Positions 40,801 to 50,464 of a stretch of 64,000 bases of DNA are shown one piece after another. The stretch spans positions 662,883 through 726,882 of the forward strand of contig NW_020170407.1 in assembly GCF_000524195.1 (NCBI RefSeq), given 5' to 3'. A program made the position numbers and the translations under genes. This DNA comes from Echinococcus granulosus. Lineage: Eukaryota > Platyhelminthes > Cestoda > Cyclophyllidea > Taeniidae. The notes beneath the pieces are model-generated. The model had not been told where the DNA came from, did not search any database, and was given only the letters and a program-made list of their open reading frames with translations. Each line of letters starts with the position of its first letter. The stretch's first letter is position 1.

Positions 40801-43800
40801 AGAAATGAAGAGTCTAATTTTGAGCAAATTTCAACTCATCGTTTGCAATGAAGTTGGTTTAAGACACGAAAAAATTCCGCTCCAAATTTGCCATTTCATA
40901 TTTAATTGTCAGAACTCATTTGAAAAGTACGACTCATTCACTATTTTCCTCTGATAGCTTGTTTAAGAATATAATATGACTAAACGTCCAACTCAAAGTA
41001 AGCAATTCCATAACGAATAATTTGACATTAATCAGTACATCCTTATCTTCTCTGCCTAGTTGCAGACGTGCACCATCAAGACACTCACCTAAGTGTCTTC
41101 TCTTTGGGTTGTATTAACGATTCAGCGGATTCTAACCTCGTCACTGCTTCTACTACCACTGGCACTGTTGCAGCGGCAGTGATCACTACTTCACCCTCCG
41201 CACACTCTCCGGCCTCTCCCATGGAAAACACCAAGACAGCACGTTCGAAGGGTCACTTCCTGCGCCCAATGCGGTGGATTGCTCGGCGTGCCATCCATTC
41301 ACTCCGAGGACAACACGGTGGGGCTGGTAATAGTGGGTGTGGCGTTGACTTCAATCTGCCTACTGATCATGACAATGGCGATGGACTTGAGACAGCAGTG
41401 ATGGTTGGGGAGGGTAGGGAAAGGACTGTCTCTATTACCTCGGCAACCTCTGGTCATGTTGTTGGTGATGGTAACTCCGCTATGGTTCAGTCTCTTTCCA
41501 GTCCCAGCTGGTTTCACTCTGCGCACGCCTCCGATCCTGCCACGTGAGATACCTGAATTTGCGATCTACAAATATCATGCAACCTGGTCTTTTCGTGCTT
41601 TTCATCAGCGTATACCCGGATCTGTGGTCCCAGCCATTAGCTTTTGCTTTAAGCATTCTTACGGCTTTAACCGGAATGCGCTTATTCAGTTGAAGTATTT
41701 AGTGACTTTTAGTTCCTTTGCTTTCACTCTTGCCTTCCAAAACGACACGTATTTCTTCGTTTAACAATTCTGGAATCTTGTTCATGCGAGTACCTTATCG
41801 AGGCATAATGGGGTTGCTTTTTAAACCATATTTCCACATGTTCCTTTTTGTGCAGTTTTCCATTATCCTTAAATTTTTTACTGATTTAAATTAGTCCATC
41901 AAACTATTTGTAAGCTTTCCGTTTCTCTCCATTTCCAGTTTACATTAGTGCAAGGTTGCTATTAAACGAATCACGGGGCATACCTTTACGTCTTGTCTAA
42001 TTTGTGTAAGTTGTGTTAACTGCTGTAGGCTGAGTTGACACCTGTCATGGGCTGAAGTTTTCATGTGCGTGTGGGCTGGACCCATCAAGCTTCCACTTGG
42101 ATAGCCAATGAATAAAGATATCTTTATCGACCGACTTGTTTGGGTAAAAGAGGTATGGTAAGTGCGTCCTTGCTCAAAGGCTTGTTGGTAGACACCTTTG
42201 GATTTTGAGTGCAAGTCAGTGATCTCAGTTACACGCATTTATATCGATTGATTAACCTTGTCCTTCACATCCAAATGGCTACCAGCACATCTAGAGTTCA
42301 TCTCTGCTTGGTAGGATACAGTCAGGACAGGTTGAAGTAGAACACGACCGTTTTGAATGTTTGGAGATTGAAAATCAATTGTAACTTTTGAAAAATCAAC
42401 TAGGAATGTTTTTTGGAGTTGCAGGCTTCTCAACACCTCTCCTTACAAAAACAGTCAGTGGTGACGATTTCTGGAGTCAGTTTATAACCGTTTCCTTCTG
42501 CGCTTTCGCCTGCGAGGCCGTTGTCTTAATACACAAGATAGATTACCCAACATGTTTTTCTTTCATGGTGCTCTGTAAAGCCGGGTTTATAGGTAAGGGC
42601 GGTATCTAGAAGGTATCAAGCAGTGTTCCCATCAGTAGAGTACCGTGTCGAGCCACTGGTTCCTCGGCGTATTGCAGACTTAGTTGATTACGATGCTTCA
42701 TTTAGGTGTCTTTTGCAGCTTTGACCTCTTGTTTGCATTAAATCTTCCCAGAGATCTGTCCATCGTGTCTTGGCCTATAGTTGCAAGCTTAGACGTCAGT
42801 ATTTGCTTTGAATCTCGTTGAGACTTTGCCGTGTGTCCCTTGAAGCCATTTTTTACCTTGGAACTATCAGTGTTGACCGAGCAAAGCTTGAGTCCCACTA
42901 GGACTTTAGCTGGTGATTGGCGGTTTCGTACGGACCCGTTAGGCTGTTCTCCGATATATCTGTCAGGACCTCTGTAAGATATCGGCAGCCGTCTTTTGTC
43001 GAGTGAATTCAACAACGCTTTTTTAACGTGTCAGCGCATTTCTCCCTTTGTTCGTTGGATTGAGGGTCCAACGGCGGATACTGAATTTTTGATAGTAATT
43101 CAATTGTAGGAGTCGTGAAACTCTCCCCGATGTAAACGTTGACTGTGATCGACGTCTTTGCGAGTTCCTGTTGGCCAAGGATCTGGCCCACCATTTGTAG
43201 CATCTTGGTATTCGTAGGAGAGACCACATGTGTTATTGGTGGTCATTTTGAATAGGCGTCTACCAAAACGAGGTAATAGATGCTGCTGATTGGAACTGCA
43301 AGATCGAGGTCAATTGCGACCAGGGCTTAAGCCAAGGTATTGGGTGGAGATTTTGGAGGATTCTTCCCCACCTGTTGAACTTCGCTGGTGATCATCAGGA
43401 ACTCTAAACGCTATGGGTAAAGTGGTTTGCTTGTGCAACTTGTGACGACCAATATCGACTGCTCGGGGAACATCGTAGTACGTGTTATAAACAGTGTTTC
43501 GATGTGTTGTTGAGATAATGGGAAATGTTTGGATTGTCAAAATGGGGTACTTTGGGGCTAATAACCCAATTTAGACTTAGACTCTCGTTTGATTGCTGAA
43601 TTTATTGTTGTGTTTAAGTGGGGTGTCTTTGTACAATTTAGCAAGTGAATGTCGCCATTCTCTTTTACGCACATTGCGGCCTCATTTCCAGCCTCTAAAA
43701 TAAAGTACTGTTTACCGTTACACCCTTTCATCTATGCATCAGGGTTTTTCGTGCGCGAAATACCATTGTCTAGAGCTCTTATTAGATAGTAAGCTTACAC

Positions 43801-46800
43801 TTACATGAATCTGCTTCTAAACGCTTGCGTTCAAATCAGGATTTGCTTTTTAAGTTTATCAATTTTTAAATTCACACTTTATTGGATGTAGGAATAATAA
43901 ACATTCGAAGCTGCGTTATTTTTAAACACACGGGTCATTGACAGTATGGACTCGGTGGACTGAAATCCAGTAGAATGGGAACCATTTGAGTCTAATGAAT
44001 TAAATTTAAATCCTCTACTTTTTAGCAGCATATGTACCCATTGACCTAGAATTCATTGACCCCACTGAAGAAATTGAAAGTAGCTTTATTACAAGCATAT
44101 GGAAGGAGAAAATAGACCACTCAAGATCATGCATAATTAGAACATATGTCATTCTCTGTTCTCTTTTGAACCTTTCATTTTTTTATTGCTACTTATTTGC
44201 GAACCTGAAACAAATGCCCGTTTTTTGCAGTGATTCAAAATCTGCAAGCGCCTCACCAGTTGAAGCGCCTACAGCGACGACCGACAGTCATCATTTCGGG
44301 CTCACTGACGTTTTTGTCTTTCGCGGTCTCTTCCTTCCTTCTGACGTTAGCATCCTCGGTAAAAATTTCTTTTCTTGTTCACCCACTTCACATCGCAGAT
44401 CGACTGCACATCGCTGCAATGGGCAAGTCCTCCCTCACATCCTTATTGTCTTCACATTTTTTTCATCGTACGTCTACCATTTAACTAAACTTTTGAATTT
44501 CCTTGGTCGATAAGTCTTTTTTTTCGATGTTTGGCTCTTCCGTGCTGATTCACGTTATCCTTATCTCAGCTGAAACAAGCCAATATGTTGTAGAAAACGC
44601 TTGCACTTTCAAGACTATCCCTTATAAAGGCGTCGAAAAGCAATTGCGTTGCTTTGCGCTATTCACCAGGTAGTTTGGGTTGACAAAATGTGTCCTTCCA
44701 GGTGTATTACTTTACATATTTTAGCATTTTTACCGCAGACTTTGATAAATAGGCTGCTAAATGCACTTAAGATCTTGATACTTGCGGTATCTATTCTACC
44801 TCCCCAATTTGTTAATTAACTATCCGACTTGAAAAGCCAATTTACCATTTCACACAGATATTTGGCTAGTATTTTACACTTTTAGCAATTATGCTGACAA
44901 TGAGTGATTTTGCCGCGTATTTATGTAGCTCCTGTATGGACTGCGCGATGTGAGAATTTTATTCTAATAGGATTTGAGGCACATGTAGAGATTGTGCTAT
45001 GGTAAAATTGCTGTTCATTTAATGTCATGCGAGTTCAAGCATCCATTAAAATGGCTTTTATTCTGCGGTTGTAGTTTGCGAACATATCTGCCTTGCAGTC
45101 CGTAAATTTCTCACATGGGTGTATGCTCCCCCAAAACAATTCATCATTCTTAGCTCGTATTAGTTGGTGCATTTTTATGATCTCTTGTGCTTAGATCACA
45201 ACTCTATTTCATTGTTGCTTTCTGCTCTATTGACTTTTGAAGAGCTATTAAATTTGTTTTTTGCTATTTTTATTCTCCAGAGCAAAAAATAGTTTCACGG
45301 ATGGCAGATCCGTCAATGGTGATATGGATAAGAAGGCGGTTGAATCGCCGTCTGATTGTACTCAGAAGCTATGTATTTCTGAGGCCTGTCGAAGCGCTAA
45401 CTCCCCTTGTCCTCAACGTAAGAAACTCGCCACTATTGTTAGCGTTGCGTTTTAGTATTTCCTTTGGATATTATTCAAATCACTGCCATCAAATCGTTTT
45501 CACCATCCACTTTGAAGATTGTCTCGAAATGTGTGAGAATTTGCTTTGTAATTAACTTTTTTTCAATTTGTTTGTGTTGATACGAAAAAATAGGCATGTT
45601 ATTGCTCTGACTATCTGAAACTTGCCTCCTCCGCAGTAACTCCCTTTAGTAGTTTGGTTCGTTGACATCTTTGACTCTGCATTTCTCTGAAGCTACAGCA
45701 GTTTTATTTTCCTACTCTAAAAATATTGAGTTTGCATCAAACATGGTGAAATTTTGGGTTTTTCTTTGGTGTTTGTCGCCTCTATTCCTAATTTACCTTA
45801 AGCCATAACATCAATCCTAAATACTTTCACCATGTATTTTAATTCGTATTCATTGAAACTCTTGATAGGTAGCCTTTGTTTGTAATTCCAGCTATTTTTA
45901 GATGAAAGTAAGAGTATGTAAGTAACTCGACAGGGTAAAATCACGCATGTATGTGTGATTGGTCATGCAAAAAAACGAAACGTATACATTAGCTTCTCAT
46001 ATCGCCTCATGCCTTGTAGGGGATTTGACGAAAACACTCATTTTAGCCGAGTAAAAGGTTACCTTTTAATGCTAATGTATTTGTTGTTTGCACCCTACGT
46101 TGAGATCCTGCTGAATTATTTAAGTATTTCGATACCACTCTCGTTGAATTGTTTTCAAAGCCATCATTAAAAATTGCCTCACTCTATCCATTTGCAAAAA
46201 TAACGCGAACTTTGTATTAACCTCGCAGAACGACCAGTGGAAACAATAACAAGCACGATTGGACTCCTCTTAGTTGAGGTTAATTTTTTTTCCTGAATTA
46301 GAAAATCTCTCTGAGTATTCATAATCCAAATGTTTGTTAAAAGTCCATGTGTCTGATCAATTTTCCATTTGTTTCTGCTAGTTTGACGTTTTTTTAGCTA
46401 CGATTATGATTTGATCATTAATCAACAGCCGTCTTAAAAGAGACATCTTTCTGGACAGTCACTTTCAAAATAGTTTAATTTCATTAAATCTTTCACGGGT
46501 TTCAAATTATAGGTTGACCAAATAAATTCGCGTACTCTATACATTAAAGCTAAGTAAATGAAGAAAGCTTTTAAAAATGTCCTATTCATTAAAATCGTCA
46601 TCAAAAGGCGGGAAAAAACTTGCGAAATCCACTTTTATAATACGTTTTGTCTGCAGAACCAAACCTTGCCCAAGTCACCCCCATTTCCGTCGCAATTTTT
46701 ATTCCTGACTGCCCATTCCGAGGCTGATTGTCGAATGTCAAGAAAAGTTTATTGTCATCATTTGAGATATATTAGCATGGGAATAAGTTGGGTGAAGATG

Positions 46801-49164
46801 CGGTAGTATCTCCCATTTATTATAGAATACGCCTACTTTCGCGGCTAGGTTTTAGGGTCTTGTCGTTTAAGCCTATTTTCACTGTCTCCAAAAAGACGTT
46901 TTTGTAAACGTTTGAGTAATGTCATACAAAGCGGGTAGGTTTCGGTCGTAAGTGGACACTTTGTTCCGAAATTCACCGCGCGCAAAGCAGGTGTAGTCTT
47001 GTGGAACGAAATGGTACTTATCTTGTGTGTGGGAGATTTTAGTGCGTGAATTGTTTTGAGATAACTAATGACGTGTTCGTTTGCTTGACAGTTGAATACA
47101 GTCATTTCTCGTCACAAATAAGCTACTTAGCAAACAATCCTTTCCCATTCAAAGAGCAAATTAATTTTCCTTGAATCTAGCTGATTTGTCGATGTACGTG
47201 GCAGCTGTTTGCTTAGCTCTACCATGATTTTTCCTTCTCTGATGATCTAAATATAAAGCAATTGTTTCATCGCTCACGTTAGACATTACTGGGGCTTCTT
47301 GACGTGTTAATCTCTAATCATTTTAACTGTCGGCAGCACATAACTCTTCATGATGAGGAGCAGAGAATCTTGCTGAAAGTATTCATCCGCCCTGGAGTGT
47401 TTCGTCCACAGCATCAAATATCTTGTGCATGCTCTGATATCTCACTTGCCCGATGTCCTTTACTACAAAGTTGATGAGAAACCTCTAAACCTTTGGGGTT
47501 GAGATAAATTCGGCCTCTAAAGTAAACAAGCTTGACTCATATGCATCGGGTTCAGTCGACATTTTATGGTAGGGAGCTTAAAATGAAAGGAAATTAGTTT
47601 ACAAGCGATTGAATTTCCCAAGTCTCCGCAAGCTTTAACAGGTTATCGTGGTTAGCTATATTAAAAACTGAACGAATCTTCTTGCTGACTTGATACTCTT
47701 ATTGGCGTTTGAACAAAAACGTAAGGCGTATTTTCGTGCTTTTATTTTTAGATAATTCAAGGGTCGTCTTTTTCAATTTGTCTGATTCCAAAAATGTATT
47801 CCTCTTTGAATATTAAGCAATGTCTCAATGTGTTTTATCTTAGCGCTTAGATGCTAGTCACGTTTCTCATCATTCAAAATTTCATTGTTGAAACACTTGA
47901 GCGTCTTCTTGTAAAAGGCAGAACTTTAATGAAACAGTACTTTTTATTGTTACTTTTTTAATACAGGCGTTAATTTTTATGCATGGCGTAGAGGCGTTTC
48001 CTTACCTTCCACTATGCTATTCACTTAAATATTCAGCAAATAGCACTTCGAACTCAAAAGACTGTCTTTTCCGTTCTTCGCAGCGGCGGAAGACGCCGAA
48101 GTGGAGTCATGGCGTCGTGAGGTAGTGGAAGAGGTAAAGAACCTCATGAACAGTCTCTTTCTTGGACGGGTCTGCAGCAATCTTCTCGTCCTTTCGCATC
48201 GCGCCTATACCGACATCCTTCGCGGTCGTTGTCACCGCAATTTCGCCTCTGCTTGTCTACACGCCGAAGTTGCGCAAATACTTTTCAACTATCACTATTC
48301 TCGTCTCGCTCGCACCCTCGTCCAGACCTTCCTCGGGCAGTTTCCTCCCTTCAGTGAGGTTTGTTCTTAGCCTTATTTATCGTCAAACCTCGGTCTTGTT
48401 GCTTCAACAATTATTCGCTTTTCCTGGCTCATTTGCCTTTATCTCGTATCTATCCCACCTGCTTTTTAACCCATTATTTGTTGGTATGACAAAAACACTC
48501 TCTCTCTTAATTCACGCGTATTTTGAAATGTTCTTGTTACTTGCACTCATCAACATTTGTTTCTAGTAGTCTCTCAGATGAGGCTAAAAATCACAAAAAA
48601 AGCGGGCCAAACGCATTCTTGAATCCTAGAGCACTATCTCGGTTGCTCATAGCTAACCTTAGACTTCCTACATTAATGTTTTAAACTGTGCCTGCAGTTC
48701 TGCTAGTTCATTCAACAAATGAATTCTTAAAGATGCTAGCTTTTGAATAGCACATTAATGATTTTGAAAGATCGGATCAAATAAGAAAATTTAGCGTCAT
48801 CGCAACGGTAGCTAATATAAAACGGCAACCGTCGTAATTGTTGCTTTAACAAAACGATTTATAGTGGTACTATTACTCACAACCGTGGAAAGCACTAACA
48901 TTTCGTACATCGTTTTAGCTAATCTAGTCTATTGAAGGCGAAACTTTGTATGAGATTGTTAAGTTTTAACTCTGCTTCTGTTGGTTTTTTTATCAATTAA
49001 ATGAACACGAATTCACCTGTTTGTGATTGTGACCGGTTAATATTGCCTAACGGATTTCTCATGAATAGCTGCTTGCTGATGCCAAAAGCGCACTTGAGGA
49101 CTGGAATAATGCGACTTCACTGGGTCATCCTCCTGATTCATCTACCCCTCCTTTCCCAAAATGA
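18071..49164 (+). CDS. RICTOR: RICTOR, rapamycin-insensitive companion of TOR (TORC2 subunit)
   Basis: RICTOR is the large armadillo/HEAT scaffold that defines TOR complex 2, which phosphorylates AKT/SGK/PKC kinases and controls the actin skeleton. About 26 exons can be ordered by matching blocks of the animal protein from end to end: LGLDLTQEP near the start; the repeats RAIRCAGLRCLRYYV, SLVLALRSWSG and SSPYEWDWDVLASW in the first half; RLFAVKFIRLLLRLNIPS, KAAIWALASILVTPYGSRW and SLSVRG in the middle; and a C-terminal helical block with LHAEVAQILFNYHYSRLAR. Nearly all junctions agree in codon phase. Estimated length is about 1,900 aa (human 1,708). The extra length comes mainly from insertions and disordered stretches. 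The first ATG in the recognised 5' exon is at 18097, but an upstream coding exon cannot be excluded. Unresolved points are the donor of the exon starting at 31394 and the joins around 44.4-45.4 kb. Confidence 0.9.
23360..23440 (+). repeat. tRNA-derived SINE-like head
   Basis: In a RICTOR intron, a sequence like an RNA polymerase III A box (TGGCTCTAATTGG from 23367) is followed 46 bases later by a B-box-like GGATCAAATTT (from 23413), the spacing found in tRNAs. The anticodon arm is not a proper tRNA and the tail is unrelated, so this is a degenerate SINE or tRNA pseudogene rather than a working tRNA. A short phrase, TTGGTAGTCGA, occurs twice just downstream. Confidence 0.5.
24634..28852 (+). 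CDS. RICTOR: RICTOR exons 6-12 (armadillo/HEAT region)
   Basis: Exons are 24634-24866, 25436-25500, 25810-25928, 26199-26281, 27135-27449, 28327-28407 and 28508-28852, all phase-consistent. LEVAVKSLLNAL, CVAPFLVTYPLV, ATRDSLVLALRSWSG, QSLLLGSSKIRALVLNVLYN, HSALLLCCFAQAGLFE and YVSAAAGQLLGI follow the order of the vertebrate protein (for example LASKMGIIATFRSWAG and RRGLLEVLYDIF). The intron after 25928 starts with GC rather than GT. The last exon ends in a Ser/Thr/Pro-rich stretch. Confidence 0.88.
31016..34346 (+). CDS. RICTOR: RICTOR exons 13-16 (middle region)
   Basis: Exons are 31016-31317, 31394-(about 31570 to 31722), 32040-32141 and 33786-34346. YEWDWDVLASWARKL matches the vertebrate LEWNWNLIGTILKW block. 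FLTRLIDFITPNLE follows it. FLRIYLNGSVDPDDIW and the long 33786 exon (SLLLFGLGRLLSCEAGSSLL, then ALRLFAVKFIRLLLRLNIPS, FHEAISVLE) match the middle domain. The 31394 exon stays open to a stop at 31722. Its true donor is not determined because no strong GT site in the right phase is visible. Confidence 0.82.
34415..39938 (+). CDS. RICTOR: RICTOR exons 17-20 (conserved central block)
   Basis: Exons are 34415-34600, 36105-36557, 37602-37810 and 39613-39938. They encode EACLNPMYLQALLDY, KSAWMFK joined to IYNEQYAESIESRL, LFVPLHLFYCLALQETG, KAAIWALASILVTPYGSRW and SLSVRG joined to TAWLGVCFVASSV, then MWPLLERRVLCLNSQ. Each has a clear counterpart in vertebrate RICTOR (DEACEDKANLHALI, KYVDLIEEQL, VYLPIHLYGQLVHHKTG, LKASLWALGNIG, SIRGTCVYVLGLIAKT). 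An acidic insertion (EVEDELEEDL and onwards) in the 36105 exon is specific to this sequence. Confidence 0.92.
41066..45417 (+). CDS. RICTOR: RICTOR exons 21-24 (disordered region)
   Basis: Exons are 41066-41543, 44231-44358, a probable short exon 44399-about 44467, and 45281-45417. The first is Ser/Thr/Gly-rich with a basic patch (RPMRWIARRAIHSLRG), like the phosphorylated loop of vertebrate RICTOR. The second contains VFRGLFLPSDVSIL, resembling the conserved GLALPVDINDIF motif. The 45281 exon is read in the frame AKNSFTDGRSVNGDMDKK because its end phase then fits the next exon. The preceding junction (strong gtacgt donor at 44468, or a weaker site four bases later) is unresolved. Confidence 0.65.
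42698..43540 (-). pseudogene. Ty3/gypsy retrotransposon integrase relic
   Basis: On the minus strand, inside the RICTOR intron 41544-44230, broken frames encode an integrase. VGKNPPKSPP precedes the core. IYYLVLVDAYSK is the familiar VDAYSKWPE motif with a stop (TGA, about 43243-43245) in place of Trp. PPLDPQSNEQRE matches the HPQSNGQAER block. QSPAKVLVGLKL matches the GKSPAELLLGR segment after the core. The second catalytic Asp (DNG.QF) is not recognisable. Frameshifts and stops show it is dead. No long terminal repeats or reverse transcriptase were recognised nearby. Confidence 0.78.
47330..47575 (-). pseudogene. Possible retrotransposon gag relic
   Basis: The minus strand from about 47566 reads YESSLFTLEAEF, then after a stop FLINFVVKDIGQVRY and IFDAVDETLQGG, then a second stop. 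The spacing resembles the N-terminal gag homology of Ty3/gypsy elements ('LWF..LEAEF... ...F..VV..L'). It lies inside the RICTOR intron 45418-48083. Similarity is by eye only and may be chance. Confidence 0.3.
48084..49164 (+). CDS. RICTOR: RICTOR exons 25-26 (C-terminal block)
   Basis: Exon 48084-48358 encodes EVVEEVKNLMNSLFLGRVC and LHAEVAQILFNYHYSRLAR, matching the conserved end of vertebrate RICTOR (LRLVINLSSSVS, YSEVSHLLSHCTFRLPCRR). It ends TTCAGTGAG|gtttgt in phase 0. Exon 49069-49164 continues LLADAKSALEDWNN and ends DSSTPPFPK with TGA at 49162-49164, like the human tail EEAEAVLATPPK. If the donor were not used, the frame would stop at 48370, so a slightly shorter form is possible. 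Confidence 0.85.
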
Positions 49165-50464
49165 TCTGTTAATCACGCCCGCCCAGCACCGACCGTCACC
49201 ATGGCAGCTCCCCGTAGCGCTACCAGCAGAAGTCTTTGGTCATCCTTTATACCACAGAATTAGTCAGCACCTTTACATTTATGATGCCACCTTTTTTGTG
49301 ATATATGACAAGTAACCCACTCAAAAATTGTTCTCCGGTGCGTTTTCGAAAGTCATAGAGGAAAATTGTGCTAGGCAATTCAAAATATATGCTCTTTTTA
49401 AGTAATACTGTTACGTTTTGCTTTTGTAATTTCACGGGAAGTAGTAATGTTTGCAGGTCAAAATGTGATTTAAGACTTTTGCAAGGTGTAGAATTTACCG
49501 CCGTAATGGTTAGATATTTGATACTCTCTTTTTACTGTTAATACTTTCGATCAGTTTGATTTCCTACATTCAACTGAAACTGATAATCTATTTGATGCTT
49601 TAACAATGATGGAAGATTTTCTTTCACATATGTGAAATTAAGTAGCGGTATAAGGTACCGAACTGCCGTGCTTAGCTTTTTGTCGTCCATGGTAAGCAGC
49701 TTATCATGATGAGAAGGCCAATGGCAGCTTCATTTGATGTTCCTTTTATTCAGAATTTAACTGTGATGTTCGATTCATGGAGTGCTTAATGTTAGTAATT
49801 TCATCGCTTCAGGATATTGGGAATACGTGAAAAGCGGCTTTTACGGCTGGAAGTATGCTGGCTCTCGGGTTTAAAAGTTCTAACCATTGTATGGATTATT
49901 TCCGTCCTAGAAAAGATTATGAGAACAGTAATTTCTTTAAATAGGGGGAATTGCATATGCGACTCCGTTCTTTGCTGATAACTTCAATAAAAGCTTAAAT
50001 ACAGTGTACACAGTGAGAATCCATTCTCAAAGCTAGAAATCGTTAATTCCTTGGAAATTACTCGACAAAGAGAACTCAGGGCATATAGTTTAAGGCTACG
50101 TCTTTACTGCTTTTTATCAGATTTACTGTTCTACCAGTCCCTTAAGCGTCCTCAAGATGAGCCATTTATATAACATCTAAAGTAAGTAATCTGTGAGGGG
50201 CCATTTTTTTCAACCTTCCAGTAGGATTAACTTCACATTTCATGGTCAGCTCCCTTTTCTCCTCTTCATTACTTGAGCCGGCCAGCCAGCCGCGTTCACC
50301 CGACCACATCACGCAGCAAAGCCCACCTGGCCGACTCGAGGGCTTGAGAGCTGTTGTGTGGTACAGACACACAAAGTTAGCCAATAGGATGGCAATATCA
50401 CTCAAAACTACCTTGTTGTCAGACTGTAGTGCATAGAACAACTGACTGTGCGGATACCTTACCC
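49165..50464. other. RICTOR 3' region and GluCl upstream region
   Basis: No protein domain is recognised. The stretch should contain the 3' untranslated region of RICTOR and the promoter and 5' untranslated region of the channel gene. No clear TATA box is assigned. Confidence 0.35.
49986..49991 (+). promoter_or_regulatory. Candidate poly(A) signal of RICTOR
   Basis: AATAAA lies about 820 bases after the RICTOR stop and about 470 bases before the next gene's start. GT-containing sequence follows. Assignment rests on position only. Confidence 0.3.

Noticed and set aside
41945..42436. Two minus-strand frames next to the integrase relic
   Set aside because: No recognisable retrotransposon or host domain, although they may be more of the same decayed element.
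44026..44165. Open frame with coding-like VPIDLEFIDPTEEIESSF between RICTOR exons
   Set aside because: Its acceptor and donor phases do not fit the flanking RICTOR exons 41066-41543 and 44231-44358. It was left out, but it could be an alternative exon.
44231..44358. Second frame of the RICTOR exon, reading QLKRLQRRPTVI like vertebrate ATLKRLQQQRM
   Set aside because: The preceding exon's phase supports the other frame, which carries the better GLFLPSDVSIL match.
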